Source: an uncultured Candidatus Saccharibacteria bacterium
GTDB lineage: Bacteria; Patescibacteriota; Saccharimonadia; Saccharimonadales; UBA4665
Direction of reading: 5' to 3'
Assembly: GCA_903836325.1 (NCBI GenBank)
Contig: CAILQE010000075.1
Span: 1 to 10,907 of the forward strand
DNA length: 10,907 nt
The translations under genes and the position numbers were made by a program. Under the pieces are notes generated by a model, which worked only from the letters and a program-made list of their open reading frames with translations, was not told where the DNA came from and made no database searches. Shown piece after piece: positions 1 through 6,460 of this stretch (its first letter is position 1; each line of letters starts with the position of its first letter).

Positions 1-31
1 TCACCATAAGAATATTGCAGATTGAAATTAG

Positions 32-66
32 CGTCCGAGCTTAGAAATATGCTCTGGGCGTTTTTT
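32..66 (+). terminator. Rho-independent terminator of a gene off the left edge
   Basis: A stem pairs 32-40 (CGTCCGAGC) with 51-60 (GCTCTGGGCG), with one bulged T and a ten-base loop, and is followed at once by six Ts (61-66). It is the most GC-rich segment of the upstream region. The T-run lies only on the plus-strand side, so it should end a rightward transcript from beyond the left edge. Bases 1-31 are too short to identify that gene. Bases 67-182 hold nothing I can support. Confidence 0.8.
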
Positions 67-182
67 CTTATCTGTTAATAAGTTCGATTCTATTATTTCC
101 TGGTAGCTTCGGCAACTAATTGTTTTATTTTTCTAATTTGATAACATGTTCTATATGAGTGAATTTATAAATAGCAACAACG

Positions 183-211
183 TTGACCACCAATGCTATT
201 AAATGTATATT
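183..211 (+). promoter_or_regulatory. Sigma70-type promoter for the MFS gene
   Basis: TTGACC (183-188) and TATATT (206-211) are separated by exactly 17 bases. Transcription would start near 218, leaving a leader of about 30 bases that carries AAGGA (238-242) six bases from the ATG at 248. This is a conventional Shine-Dalgarno-led gene, unlike several others here. Confidence 0.6.
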
Positions 212-247
212 TAGATAGATTAATTAAGATTATAAAAAAGGAAAAAA

Positions 248-1702
248 ATGATAAAGAAAATTAAAGGACATTGGATAATTTTAATATTATTAGCTTTAGC
301 CCAGTTCATGGTTGTTTTGGACGTTTCTATTGTTAACGTAATGTTGCCTACCGTTCAAAAGGTATTTCATATGTCGCAGACTAATCTACAGTGGGTTGTT
401 ACGGCATACACACTAACGTTTGGTGGATTCTTGCTTCTTGGTGGCCGAGCGGCAGACCTATATGGAAGAAGAAAGATTTTTCTAACTGGAGTATTCATGT
501 TTACTCTAGCTTCTCTACTAGACGGTCTATCTCAATCTGGAACTATGCTTATAGTTCTTAGAGCTTTCCAGGGTCTAGCCGGAGCTTTCATGTCGCCAGC
601 AGCTTTATCTATAATCCTTGTTACATATAAACAGGGTCATGATCGAAACGTGGCTTTATCAGTATGGGGTGCAGTTGCTTCAGGTGGAGCTGCGGTAGGT
701 GTACTTCTTGGGGGAATTTTAACTCAGTACTTTGGTTGGAGATGGAACTTCCTAGTAAATGTTCCAGTAGGTCTATTTGTTTTTTTCTGGGCGACAAGAC
801 TTCTACCTATTCATGAATCAGAAGAAACAGATAAATCTCTAGATCTTCCAGGTGCAATTACAATTACGGGTGGACTTATGCTTCTTGTGTATGCTCTTCA
901 AAAAGCTCCAGCAAATGGTTGGACTTCACATACTACTATTTATAGCCTTCTAGTTAGCTTCGCATTAATCTCTGTATTTGTATTCAATGAGCTTAAAGCA
1001 AGAAAGCCTCTAGTGCCATTTAAGATATTCAGATATAAGAATTTAGCAGCAGCTAACTTACTACAGCTAACTATTGCTGGTGCGCTTTTCTCAGTATTCT
1101 TTTTCACTTCATTATACGTACAAGAAATTCTGCATTTCTCACCAGTTAAAACTGGCCTATGTTTCTTAATAATCCCATTGTTTATTGGCGCTACTGCATC
1201 TAATGCACCTAAATTAATTCGTAAAATTGGATACAAGAGAATTCTTTCTATAGCTCCGATTATTTCAGCATCAGGCTTATTCTATCTAAGTTTCATTCCA
1301 GTACACGGCTCATATTTCAAAGATATAATGCCGGGATTAATACTAATGGGCTCGGGTCTAGGTTTTATATTTGTAAGTCTTTTAGTAGCTGCAACTTCAG
1401 GTGTTGAAAAACAATTATCTGGACTTGCTTCAGGTCTTATTAATACAGCTCAGCAACTTGGAGGATCTTTAGGTCTAGCTATAATCACAGGTCAAGTAGC
1501 TGCTTCAACAACTAGATATCTTGTAAATGCACATGCTCAAAATTCTGCCACTGTTATAGCTGGTACGGTCCACGGATACCAGGTAGCATTCAAAATTGCT
1601 GCAGTATTCGCACTTATAGCTGGACTAATAGCTATATTCTTAATAAGGAATGTTAAGCCTAGCGAAAATCATGAAGAAACCACAAAAATGGCCGCTGCCT
1701 AA
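248..1702 (+). CDS. DHA2-family (EmrB/QacA-like) MFS drug exporter
   Basis: A 484-residue integral membrane protein of the major facilitator superfamily, expected to export drugs or other small hydrophobic compounds by proton antiport. The DHA2-type motif LDVSIVNVMLP lies in the first helix (about 24-34). The loop 2-3 motif A reads GGRAADLYGRRKIF (65-78), with its Asp and the GRR pair intact. A glycine-rich antiporter motif C-like stretch, GAVASGGAAVGVLLGG, is at 141-156. Length and hydrophobic spacing fit the 14-helix layout, with both halves complete. The ATG at 248 has a good ribosome site and puts a short basic N-terminus before helix 1. No regulator gene or EmrA-type partner lies beside it, so substrate cannot be predicted. 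The family call is firm; the drug-efflux role is inferred from the family. Confidence 0.9.
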   Translation: MIKKIKGHWIILILLALAQFMVVLDVSIVNVMLPTVQKVFHMSQTNLQWVVTAYTLTFGGFLLLGGRAADLYGRRKIFLTGVFMFTLASLLDGLSQSGTMLIVLRAFQGLAGAFMSPAALSIILVTYKQGHDRNVALSVWGAVASGGAAVGVLLGGILTQYFGWRWNFLVNVPVGLFVFFWATRLLPIHESEETDKSLDLPGAITITGGLMLLVYALQKAPANGWTSHTTIYSLLVSFALISVFVFNELKARKPLVPFKIFRYKNLAAANLLQLTIAGALFSVFFFTSLYVQEILHFSPVKTGLCFLIIPLFIGATASNAPKLIRKIGYKRILSIAPIISASGLFYLSFIPVHGSYFKDIMPGLILMGSGLGFIFVSLLVAATSGVEKQLSGLASGLINTAQQLGGSLGLAIITGQVAASTTRYLVNAHAQNSATVIAGTVHGYQVAFKIAAVFALIAGLIAIFLIRNVKPSENHEETTKMAAA

Positions 1703-1706
1703 TATT

Positions 1707-1736
1707 TTGCATTAAACAACATTTAAGCTGTAAGAT
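1707..1736 (+). promoter_or_regulatory. Promoter giving a predicted leaderless start at 1743
   Basis: TTGCAT (1707-1712), an 18-base spacer, then TAAGAT (1731-1736). The -10 ends six bases before the ATG at 1743, so transcription should begin at or next to the A of the start codon. No Shine-Dalgarno sequence precedes that ATG. Confidence 0.45.
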
Positions 1737-1742
1737 AAAATC

Positions 1743-2081
1743 ATGGAAGAAAATCATAACACTCACGGTGAAGTAATTGGCGGAGAACTGACCGAGGCTA
1801 TCCCAGAATCCGTAATGAGGGGGACTAGAGAATTTATAAAGGAAACTCCAGAAGGAATGACTCCGGTAGGGGAATATACTTTTAAACTTGAAGATGGTTC
1901 TAATCAAAAAGAACAAATACCGCTTAATGAAATAGAAGATATACAAACAGACGAAACCGGTAAGTATAAAGTTTTTAGAAATAAATTAGTAGAGAATAAG
2001 AAAGTAATAGTGCCTATGGTTATTACGGGGGCAGCTTTACTGGCTATTTATGCATCCAGAAGATATAGCAATAAAAAGTAG
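1743..2081 (+). CDS. Small C-terminally membrane-anchored protein, unknown function
   Basis: I do not recognise this 112-residue protein. Residues 1-86 are hydrophilic and acidic, with no signal peptide. A single hydrophobic helix follows (about 88-103, VIVPMVITGAALLAIYA) and the protein ends in a basic tail (RRYSNKK). That is a tail-anchor layout, with the soluble part probably cytoplasmic under the positive-inside rule. It sits between the MFS exporter and the Tat genes on the same strand but appears to have its own promoter, and tatA has another, so a link to either is unproven. The start has no ribosome site but a -10 box six bases upstream. The ORF is likely real because of that promoter, its membrane anchor and normal base composition. 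Confidence 0.6.
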   Translation: MEENHNTHGEVIGGELTEAIPESVMRGTREFIKETPEGMTPVGEYTFKLEDGSNQKEQIPLNEIEDIQTDETGKYKVFRNKLVENKKVIVPMVITGAALLAIYASRRYSNKK

Positions 2082-2099
2082 TTATAAATAAAGCTTTTG

Positions 2100-2128
2100 T
2101 TTACATCTTCCTCATTTAGATTTAGAAT
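2100..2128 (+). promoter_or_regulatory. Promoter for tatA-tatC
   Basis: TTTACA (2100-2105) and TAGAAT (2123-2128) are separated by 17 bases. Predicted transcription start is near 2135, giving a leader of about 50 bases that contains the strong ribosome site GAGGAG (2175-2180), six bases from the tatA ATG. I see no hairpin terminator between 2082 and 2186. Confidence 0.5.
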
Positions 2129-2186
2129 ATAGATAGAAATTACTAAGTTGTTGAGGGTAATTTATTTTAAAAAAGAGGAGTAAGAA

Positions 2187-2354
2187 ATGTTTGGAAAATT
2201 TGAAGAAATTGTAGTAATTATACTTATAATATTGTTGTTGTTTGGATCAAAGCGAATTCCAGAACTAGCTAGAAGCCTAGGGCAATCAGTGAAGGAAGTG
2301 CGAAAAGGTTTTAACGATGAACCAGCTGAAAAATCAGATAAGAATAAAAAATAA
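2187..2354 (+). CDS. tatA: Sec-independent protein translocase TatA
   Basis: A 55-residue TatA/E-type subunit, the pore-forming part of the twin-arginine pathway, which moves folded proteins across the cytoplasmic membrane. A short N-terminus (MFGKFEE) places acidic residues just before one membrane helix (about 8-19). The family hinge FGSKRIPELARSLG (19-32) and an amphipathic helix (to about residue 42) follow, then a short charged tail. This is the smallest functional layout of the family. GAGGAG six bases upstream fixes the start. It lies 23 bases before tatC and must be co-transcribed with it. No TatB is seen, so this is probably a minimal TatAC system in which one TatA-like protein does both jobs. 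Confidence 0.92.
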   Translation: MFGKFEEIVVIILIILLLFGSKRIPELARSLGQSVKEVRKGFNDEPAEKSDKNKK

Positions 2355-2377
2355 TTTATAAAAAGAGAGGGTAGGGG

Positions 2378-3379
2378 ATGGAAAAGTCAGAGACTTTTCA
2401 TGACCATGTAAACGAACTTAAAAAAAGAATATTTTGGGTATTCTTTGCTGTTAGTGTTAGCGCAATTTTGGGCTATGTCTTTAGAGTTCCAATAATTAGT
2501 TTCTTAGACAAGCCGCTTGGACAAACTCTCTACTACACCACTCCTGGAGGAAGTTTTAACTTCGTAGTTAAAGTAGCAGGAATATTTGGTGTATTTATTG
2601 CCGTTCCTGTTCTTGTTTATCAGATAATTAAATTCCTAGAACCTGCAATTAATCAAAAGATAAAAACATCTAAGTTAATCAAGGTTATGGTGCTTTCGAT
2701 GATGCTTGCATTTTTTGGTGCTGCATTTGCTTTTTACGTAATAATTCCTACTTCGCTTCATTTCTTTAGCGGGTTTGCAACTAACACCATAAAGCCACTA
2801 ATATCTGCAAACGATTATATTAACTACGTAACTAATTCGATTCTTTGTTTCGCTATATTATTCCAAATACCTTTATTAATAGATTTCATTGATCACATTA
2901 GTCCGATAAAGCCATCTAAATTACTCAAGTATCAAAAGCATGTAGTAGTCGGTGCTTTAATTATAGCTATTTTGTTACCATTTTCTTATGACCCAATATC
3001 TCAGTTCATAGTTGCTGTGCCAATAATAGTTTTATATTACGCGTCAGCGGCAATGTTATATTTTAAAAATAAAAAAACATTTAGAAGGCATTCATTCTCA
3101 GATAATAGATTTATTGGAGAATTACATTTAAGCGAGGATATATATTCTAGTAGTTTTGATCTTTCTGACGAAGAAGTAGTTAGAGATGCTAATTATGTGA
3201 ATCCAGAATTACTTAAGAATTTTATTCCTAAGAATCTTATAGAAAATCCAAGAATGCATACGGCTCCAATTGTAGCTAATAAATTATCTACGCCAAAGAG
3301 ATCAATCGATGGGGTGGTAAGTAAAAGAACATTAAAGAATAAAAGTGTTGAATCTAAAATAATAGTTGTATATGGATAG
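2378..3379 (+). CDS. tatC: Sec-independent protein translocase TatC with C-terminal extension
   Basis: TatC is the polytopic Tat subunit that binds twin-arginine signal peptides. About 230 residues contain the six-helix core. The N-terminal family motif (FHDHVNELKKR, 7-17) keeps the Glu equivalent to E. coli Glu15. The loop before helix 3 keeps Tyr-Gln, Phe86 and Pro89, and the AFFGAAFAFYVIIP stretch (111-124) matches helix 3. Two usual acidic positions differ by my manual alignment: the Glu103 equivalent is Ile95, and the Glu170 equivalent is Gln163; the Asp211 equivalent is kept at 205. Residues about 232-333 form a hydrophilic tail rich in charge and Ser, absent from typical 240-260-residue TatC. 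The start has a strong purine-rich site (GAGAGGG). The gene end overlaps the next gene by eight bases. Confidence 0.9.
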   Translation: MEKSETFHDHVNELKKRIFWVFFAVSVSAILGYVFRVPIISFLDKPLGQTLYYTTPGGSFNFVVKVAGIFGVFIAVPVLVYQIIKFLEPAINQKIKTSKLIKVMVLSMMLAFFGAAFAFYVIIPTSLHFFSGFATNTIKPLISANDYINYVTNSILCFAILFQIPLLIDFIDHISPIKPSKLLKYQKHVVVGALIIAILLPFSYDPISQFIVAVPIIVLYYASAAMLYFKNKKTFRRHSFSDNRFIGELHLSEDIYSSSFDLSDEEVVRDANYVNPELLKNFIPKNLIENPRMHTAPIVANKLSTPKRSIDGVVSKRTLKNKSVESKIIVVYG

Positions 3380-3824
3380 AAATAGAGATAATAAGCACGT
3401 TAAACACCCGGATACTTTAATTGAAAAAGATATTAAAGGCATTAATAGAGTTAACAATAATTTAGCGCTAGCAATAACTACCAAAGTTGGAAGTATGTGG
3501 AGCGCTTATCTATTTGGATTGCTTTCTCTAACTTCTTTACCAGCAATTTTAGTGACTATTAATCCATCGCTCAGAAACTTCTTCCCGTCATGGATAATAG
3601 ATACTTCAATGATTACACTTATAGCTTGGATTTCTCAAAACTTTCTTCAATTAGTACTTCTTCCAATAATTATGGTCGGCCAGAACGTTATTCAGGGTCG
3701 ACAGTACGCTAAGGCACAAACAGATCACCATACCTTAACATATCTTGCAAACACCCAAGAAGAGCAATTAGAAAAACTAGAAAACATCGCAAAAGAATTA
3801 CAAAATTTAAAAAACTCTAGATAG
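3372..3824 (+). CDS. DUF1003-like two-helix membrane protein
   Basis: A 150-residue protein with a hydrophilic N-terminus, two membrane helices (about 44-63 and 80-102) and a polar, coiled-coil-prone C-terminus (118-147). The end of the second helix and the following stretch, LLPIIMVGQN (96-105) then a basic and acidic helix, resemble the APIIMMSQNR signature of DUF1003 proteins; this is motif recognition only, and DUF1003 has no settled function. I prefer the ATG at 3372 to the TTG six bases earlier. The ATG overlaps the end of tatC (ATGGATAG), so translation is probably coupled to it. The position suggests, but does not prove, a role with the Tat translocase. Its stop abuts the stop of the opposite-strand gene with no gap. 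Confidence 0.7.
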   Translation: MDRNRDNKHVKHPDTLIEKDIKGINRVNNNLALAITTKVGSMWSAYLFGLLSLTSLPAILVTINPSLRNFFPSWIIDTSMITLIAWISQNFLQLVLLPIIMVGQNVIQGRQYAKAQTDHHTLTYLANTQEEQLEKLENIAKELQNLKNSR

Positions 3825-4448
3825 TTATTTAGAAAAATTTTCTTTGTAAAGAGTGTAGGCACTATATAAACCTAGACCCATGCTAGCTGCAAAGCCAACA
3901 TTTGTAGTAGTTTCTAGTGCATTATGAAGCACAGGGTGGCCTTCATAGGGAACGCTTGATAGAAGTAGATTAGATCCAATTGTGCCAACTCTAGAAATCA
4001 TACCTAGCTTGCCGATGTTGCTTACTTCAGGATCTTTATCTTTTAGCTTAGCTGCAATAGTAACTCCACTTGTAATTGTTTCACTAGCTATAAGTCCTGT
4101 AGCTATAACGCTAGATATTTCACCGCTTAGTATTCCTCCAATAAGCACTGGAATAGTTAATGCTTTATCTGCGATGGGATCAATATCTGATCCAATTTTA
4201 GAAGGATAAATTCGAAGAGCTTTTTGTAGTCTAGGATATTTTTCACTGAATTTAATAATATTTCCTTCAGCATCAGTAGCTCCAAGAATTGCTGCAAAAG
4301 AAAAAGCTTCCATAGGTCCAACCATCTTTGCTGCCATTAGTGTACCTAGTGCTACGCCACCAACTGCCCTGGATAGAGTTAATAGATTAGGTAGCGTTGC
4401 TAGCCTATCTTTCTTTTCGGATTCATTAAATTTACGCAGTAAACTCAT
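3825..4448 (-). CDS. CDP-alcohol phosphatidyltransferase-family protein, degenerate motif
   Basis: A 207-residue membrane protein resembling CDP-alcohol phosphatidyltransferases (the PgsA/phosphatidylglycerophosphate synthase superfamily), which join an alcohol head group to CDP-diacylglycerol. The N-terminal LPNLLTLSRA (19-28) and the second half of the active-site signature, G86-x3-D90-x3-D94 (GSDIDPIADK), are present. The first half, normally DxxDGxxAR, reads TDAEGNIIK (58-66): the first Asp and the Arg are absent and the second Asp is Glu. The gap to the G is about 11 residues longer than usual. It may be an enzyme with altered chemistry or a non-catalytic relative. An upstream TTG (4466) would begin in the -10 box, so the ATG at 4448 is chosen. 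The mRNA is predicted to be leaderless. Confidence 0.7.
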   Translation of the reverse strand: MSLLRKFNESEKKDRLATLPNLLTLSRAVGGVALGTLMAAKMVGPMEAFSFAAILGATDAEGNIIKFSEKYPRLQKALRIYPSKIGSDIDPIADKALTIPVLIGGILSGEISSVIATGLIASETITSGVTIAAKLKDKDPEVSNIGKLGMISRVGTIGSNLLLSSVPYEGHPVLHNALETTTNVGFAASMGLGLYSAYTLYKENFSK

Positions 4449-4454
4449 GTATAT

Positions 4455-4483
4455 ATTATATAACAATAAGCGTAATAAATCAA
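4455..4483 (-). promoter_or_regulatory. Leftward promoter giving a leaderless start at 4448
   Basis: On the minus strand TTGATT (4483-4478) and a perfect TATAAT (4460-4455) are separated by 17 bases. The -10 box ends six bases before the ATG at 4448, so the first transcribed base should be the A of the start codon. There is no ribosome site. Confidence 0.65.
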
Positions 4484-4489
4484 TATAGC

Positions 4490-4525
4490 TTATCTATTGA
4501 AAAGGTTGCTATATCTGTTAGATAA
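4490..4525. repeat. 7-bp inverted repeat spanning the -35 region
   Basis: TTATCTA (4490-4496) and TAGATAA (4519-4525) are exact inverted copies 22 bases apart. The centre falls at the edge of the -35 of the rightward promoter, between the two divergent genes. This could be an operator, but in AT-rich DNA a 7-bp match can arise by chance. Confidence 0.25.
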
Positions 4526-4534
4526 ATATATAAT
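4506..4534 (+). promoter_or_regulatory. Rightward promoter for the GT2 gene
   Basis: TTGCTA (4506-4511) and a perfect TATAAT (4529-4534) are separated by 17 bases. Expected transcription start is about 4541, leaving only some six untranslated bases before the ATG at 4547, too few for a Shine-Dalgarno site. It lies back to back with the leftward promoter at 4455-4483. Confidence 0.6.
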
Positions 4535-4546
4535 TAGAACATAATT

Positions 4547-5518
4547 ATGAGTAAAGTAAAAGGTTTGAAATTAGTGATAATGATTCCTTGTTTAAACGAG
4601 GAAAAAACTCTTCCATTAACCCTGTCTACTATTCCGAAGAAAATTCCTGGAATTAGTAAAATAGTTATTTTAGTAATTGATGATGGTTGTACGGATAAAA
4701 CTGTAGCAGTAGCTAAAAAGAACGGTGTAAAACACTTTGTTCATCATGCTAAAAATAGAGGACTAGCTCTTTCTCTTAGAGATGCTATTAGGAAATCTCT
4801 TGAACTGGGTGCAGATATTATGGTTTTAACAGATGGAGACAACCAATATCCGCAGCAGAAAATACCTGCTCTTATTAAGCCTATTGTAGAAAAGAGGGCA
4901 GATATAGTTATAGCCGATAGACAAACATCTAAGATTAGTCATTTCTCTCCAGCTAAGAAATTGTTACAGAAGTTAGGAACAAAAGTTCTTAATAAGGTAG
5001 CGGGAACTAATATTCCAGATGCTACTAGTGGATTTAGAGCTTACTCAAAAGAAGCCGCTATTAAATTAAATCTAGTAGGCAGATTCAACTTCGCAATGGA
5101 AGCTACAGTTCAGGCAAGTTATAAAAGACTTGCTATTGAAACTATTAAAATTACTACAAATCCTAAAACAAGAGAGTCTAGATTATTTAAGTCTTCATTT
5201 GAACATGTTAGAAAATCTACAGTAGCTTTATTTAATGCATTTACAATGTATAAATCCTACGCAGTTTTCTTAACTCTTAGTGCAATACTCTTTATTTTAG
5301 GACTATTACCATTCATTCATTTCTTGATTCTAATATTAAGTCATAGTAAAAACGCTTATGGATCGCATCACTTGCAATCTTTAATTACGGGCACGGTTTT
5401 ACTTAACGCTGCATTCATATCTCTTACGTTAGCAATAATTGCTAACCTAATTAGAATTAACAGATCGATGCAAGAAGATATTCTTGAAGAAATCCGAAGA
5501 TTAAAATACGGCGATTAA
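4547..5518 (+). CDS. Family 2 glycosyltransferase with two C-terminal membrane helices
   Basis: A 323-residue, membrane-anchored GT-A fold enzyme of the polyprenyl-phosphate sugar transferase type. The nucleotide-binding start is VIMIPCLNEEKTL (10-22), then VIDDGCTDKT (43-52), HHAKNRGLA (66-74), and the metal-binding DxD-like motif in LTDGDNQYP (94-102). DATSGFRAYSKEA (158-170) is the typical acceptor-site region. Two hydrophobic helices lie at about 239-265 and 280-305, followed by a charged tail. It probably transfers a sugar from a nucleotide to a lipid carrier or lipid-linked acceptor on the cytoplasmic face. The next gene encodes an LPG-synthase-TM-type membrane protein, a common neighbour of such transferases. 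Sugar and acceptor cannot be read from the sequence. The leader is very short and has no ribosome site. Confidence 0.85.
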   Translation: MSKVKGLKLVIMIPCLNEEKTLPLTLSTIPKKIPGISKIVILVIDDGCTDKTVAVAKKNGVKHFVHHAKNRGLALSLRDAIRKSLELGADIMVLTDGDNQYPQQKIPALIKPIVEKRADIVIADRQTSKISHFSPAKKLLQKLGTKVLNKVAGTNIPDATSGFRAYSKEAAIKLNLVGRFNFAMEATVQASYKRLAIETIKITTNPKTRESRLFKSSFEHVRKSTVALFNAFTMYKSYAVFLTLSAILFILGLLPFIHFLILILSHSKNAYGSHHLQSLITGTVLLNAAFISLTLAIIANLIRINRSMQEDILEEIRRLKYGD

Positions 5519-5532
5519 TAGCTTATCTAAGT

Positions 5533-5538
5533 TATAAT
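5533..5538 (+). promoter_or_regulatory. -10 box giving a leaderless start at 5547
   Basis: A perfect TATAAT lies eight bases before the ATG at 5547, in the 28-base gap after the GT2 gene. I see no convincing -35 box at the right distance. The 12 bases ATAGCTTATCTA just before it (5518-5529) also occur in the divergent promoter region at 4485-4496. Confidence 0.45.
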
Positions 5539-5546
5539 ATTGCTTG

Positions 5547-6413
5547 ATGAGTATTAAGCAAAAACAGATTATTAACATAGGTACACTAGGTTTAGTAACT
5601 ATTTTTGCGGTTTATTACTTCATTAAGCATCCACATATATTTAGCGAACTAAACAAACTTCCCGTTTATCTTTTTGTTCTCGTATTGCTTCTAAACTTCG
5701 TTCTTCTGCTTATCATCTCTAGGCTTTTCATAACGTCACTTATGCTCAATAAGGTTAAAATGCCTTTTAAATCTTCTTTGATCCTAAATAGTAACTCTAT
5801 TTTTCTTAATTTTTTTATTCCTGGACAGGCCGGTCCAATTTATAGGGGCTATTATCTTAAAGAGAAACATAATCTTAAGGTTGTTGATTACACCCTTTCT
5901 ACTCTAGCTTATTATGCTGTCTTCGCTTTAATTTCAGTGAATTTTATTCTGCTTGGTTACTTCAAGTTCAAAATAGGAATTCCACTTGTAATCCTCTCAA
6001 GTGCAATTTTTTATCTTATCACCATCAGGTATCTTAAGATATTCACTAAAAATAGGTTATTTGTAAATCACCGCATTTTACTAGATCTTTTAGCAGTAAC
6101 ATTTCTTCAGATCCTTATTTCTTCAGTAATATATTTTCTAGAACTTCATTTTATTTCACATAACATCGGTATTTATCAGACGCTTACCTATACGGGAATA
6201 GCATGTCTTTCATTGTTTGTTTCTCTGACTCCAGCCGGAATAGGTATTAGAGAGGCTTTTCTGATCTTTTCTCAACAGATAACCGGAGTAAATACTAATC
6301 AGGTTGTACTCGCTAGTTTGGTGGATAGATCAGTTTTTCTTGTGTTCTTGGGATTAATCGGACTATTGTTTTTTGTAACAAAAATTTATGACTCAAGAAA
6401 AAATACTAATTAA
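5547..6413 (+). CDS. LPG-synthase-TM/UPF0104-type integral membrane protein
   Basis: A 288-residue protein made almost entirely of membrane helices, about seven or eight. It carries the hallmarks of the lysylphosphatidylglycerol synthase transmembrane family (PF03706; related to AglD and the MprF flippase half): NFFIPGQAGPIYRGYYL (88-104) and SLTPAGIGIREAFLIF (226-241). Family members are thought to move or modify lipid-linked molecules. There is no aminoacyl-transferase domain, so this is not a full MprF. It follows a GT2 enzyme, so a joint role in building or flipping a glycolipid is likely. The ATG at 5547 is preferred to the TTG just before it, because a TATAAT ends eight bases upstream and no ribosome site exists. 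The family call is firm; the flippase role is inferred. Confidence 0.8.
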   Translation: MSIKQKQIINIGTLGLVTIFAVYYFIKHPHIFSELNKLPVYLFVLVLLLNFVLLLIISRLFITSLMLNKVKMPFKSSLILNSNSIFLNFFIPGQAGPIYRGYYLKEKHNLKVVDYTLSTLAYYAVFALISVNFILLGYFKFKIGIPLVILSSAIFYLITIRYLKIFTKNRLFVNHRILLDLLAVTFLQILISSVIYFLELHFISHNIGIYQTLTYTGIACLSLFVSLTPAGIGIREAFLIFSQQITGVNTNQVVLASLVDRSVFLVFLGLIGLLFFVTKIYDSRKNTN

Positions 6414-6446
6414 GCTTAAAAAATAGTAAAATATAGATACGTAAAT

Positions 6447-6452
6447 GGTGGG
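6447..6452 (+). promoter_or_regulatory. Ribosome binding site deciding the TTG start of pyk
   Basis: GGTGGG lies eight bases before the TTG at 6461. The nearby ATG at 6445 is out of frame, so the site supports the rare TTG start. A possible -10 (TAAAAT, 6427-6432) has no clear -35 partner. Confidence 0.55.
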
Positions 6453-6460
6453 AAATTAAT

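Noticed and set aside
98..128. Second hairpin with a TTCG loop followed by T-rich sequence
   Set aside because: The stem is only five pairs with an internal A-A mismatch and the T-rich part is several bases away, too weak to call a terminator.
146..202. 18-codon peptide (from ATG 146) upstream of the MFS gene
   Set aside because: It has no ribosome site, runs through the MFS promoter, and such short frames are expected by chance.
940..1236. 98-codon open frame antisense to the MFS gene
   Set aside because: It lies wholly within a strongly supported transporter gene, has no ribosome site or promoter and shows no recognisable domain.
1659..1946. 95-codon minus-strand open frame across the MFS end and the small anchored gene
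   Set aside because: It is antisense to two genes, and its aromatic-rich, low-complexity translation mirrors AT-rich coding DNA.
3831..3843. AGAAAA/TTTTCT palindrome at the convergent junction
   Set aside because: The arms are all A and T with one base between them, so no stable hairpin or terminator is expected.
3982..4209. 75-codon plus-strand frame inside the CDP-alcohol transferase gene
   Set aside because: The Ser/Ile/Pro-rich translation is the complement of the real gene; no start signals are present.
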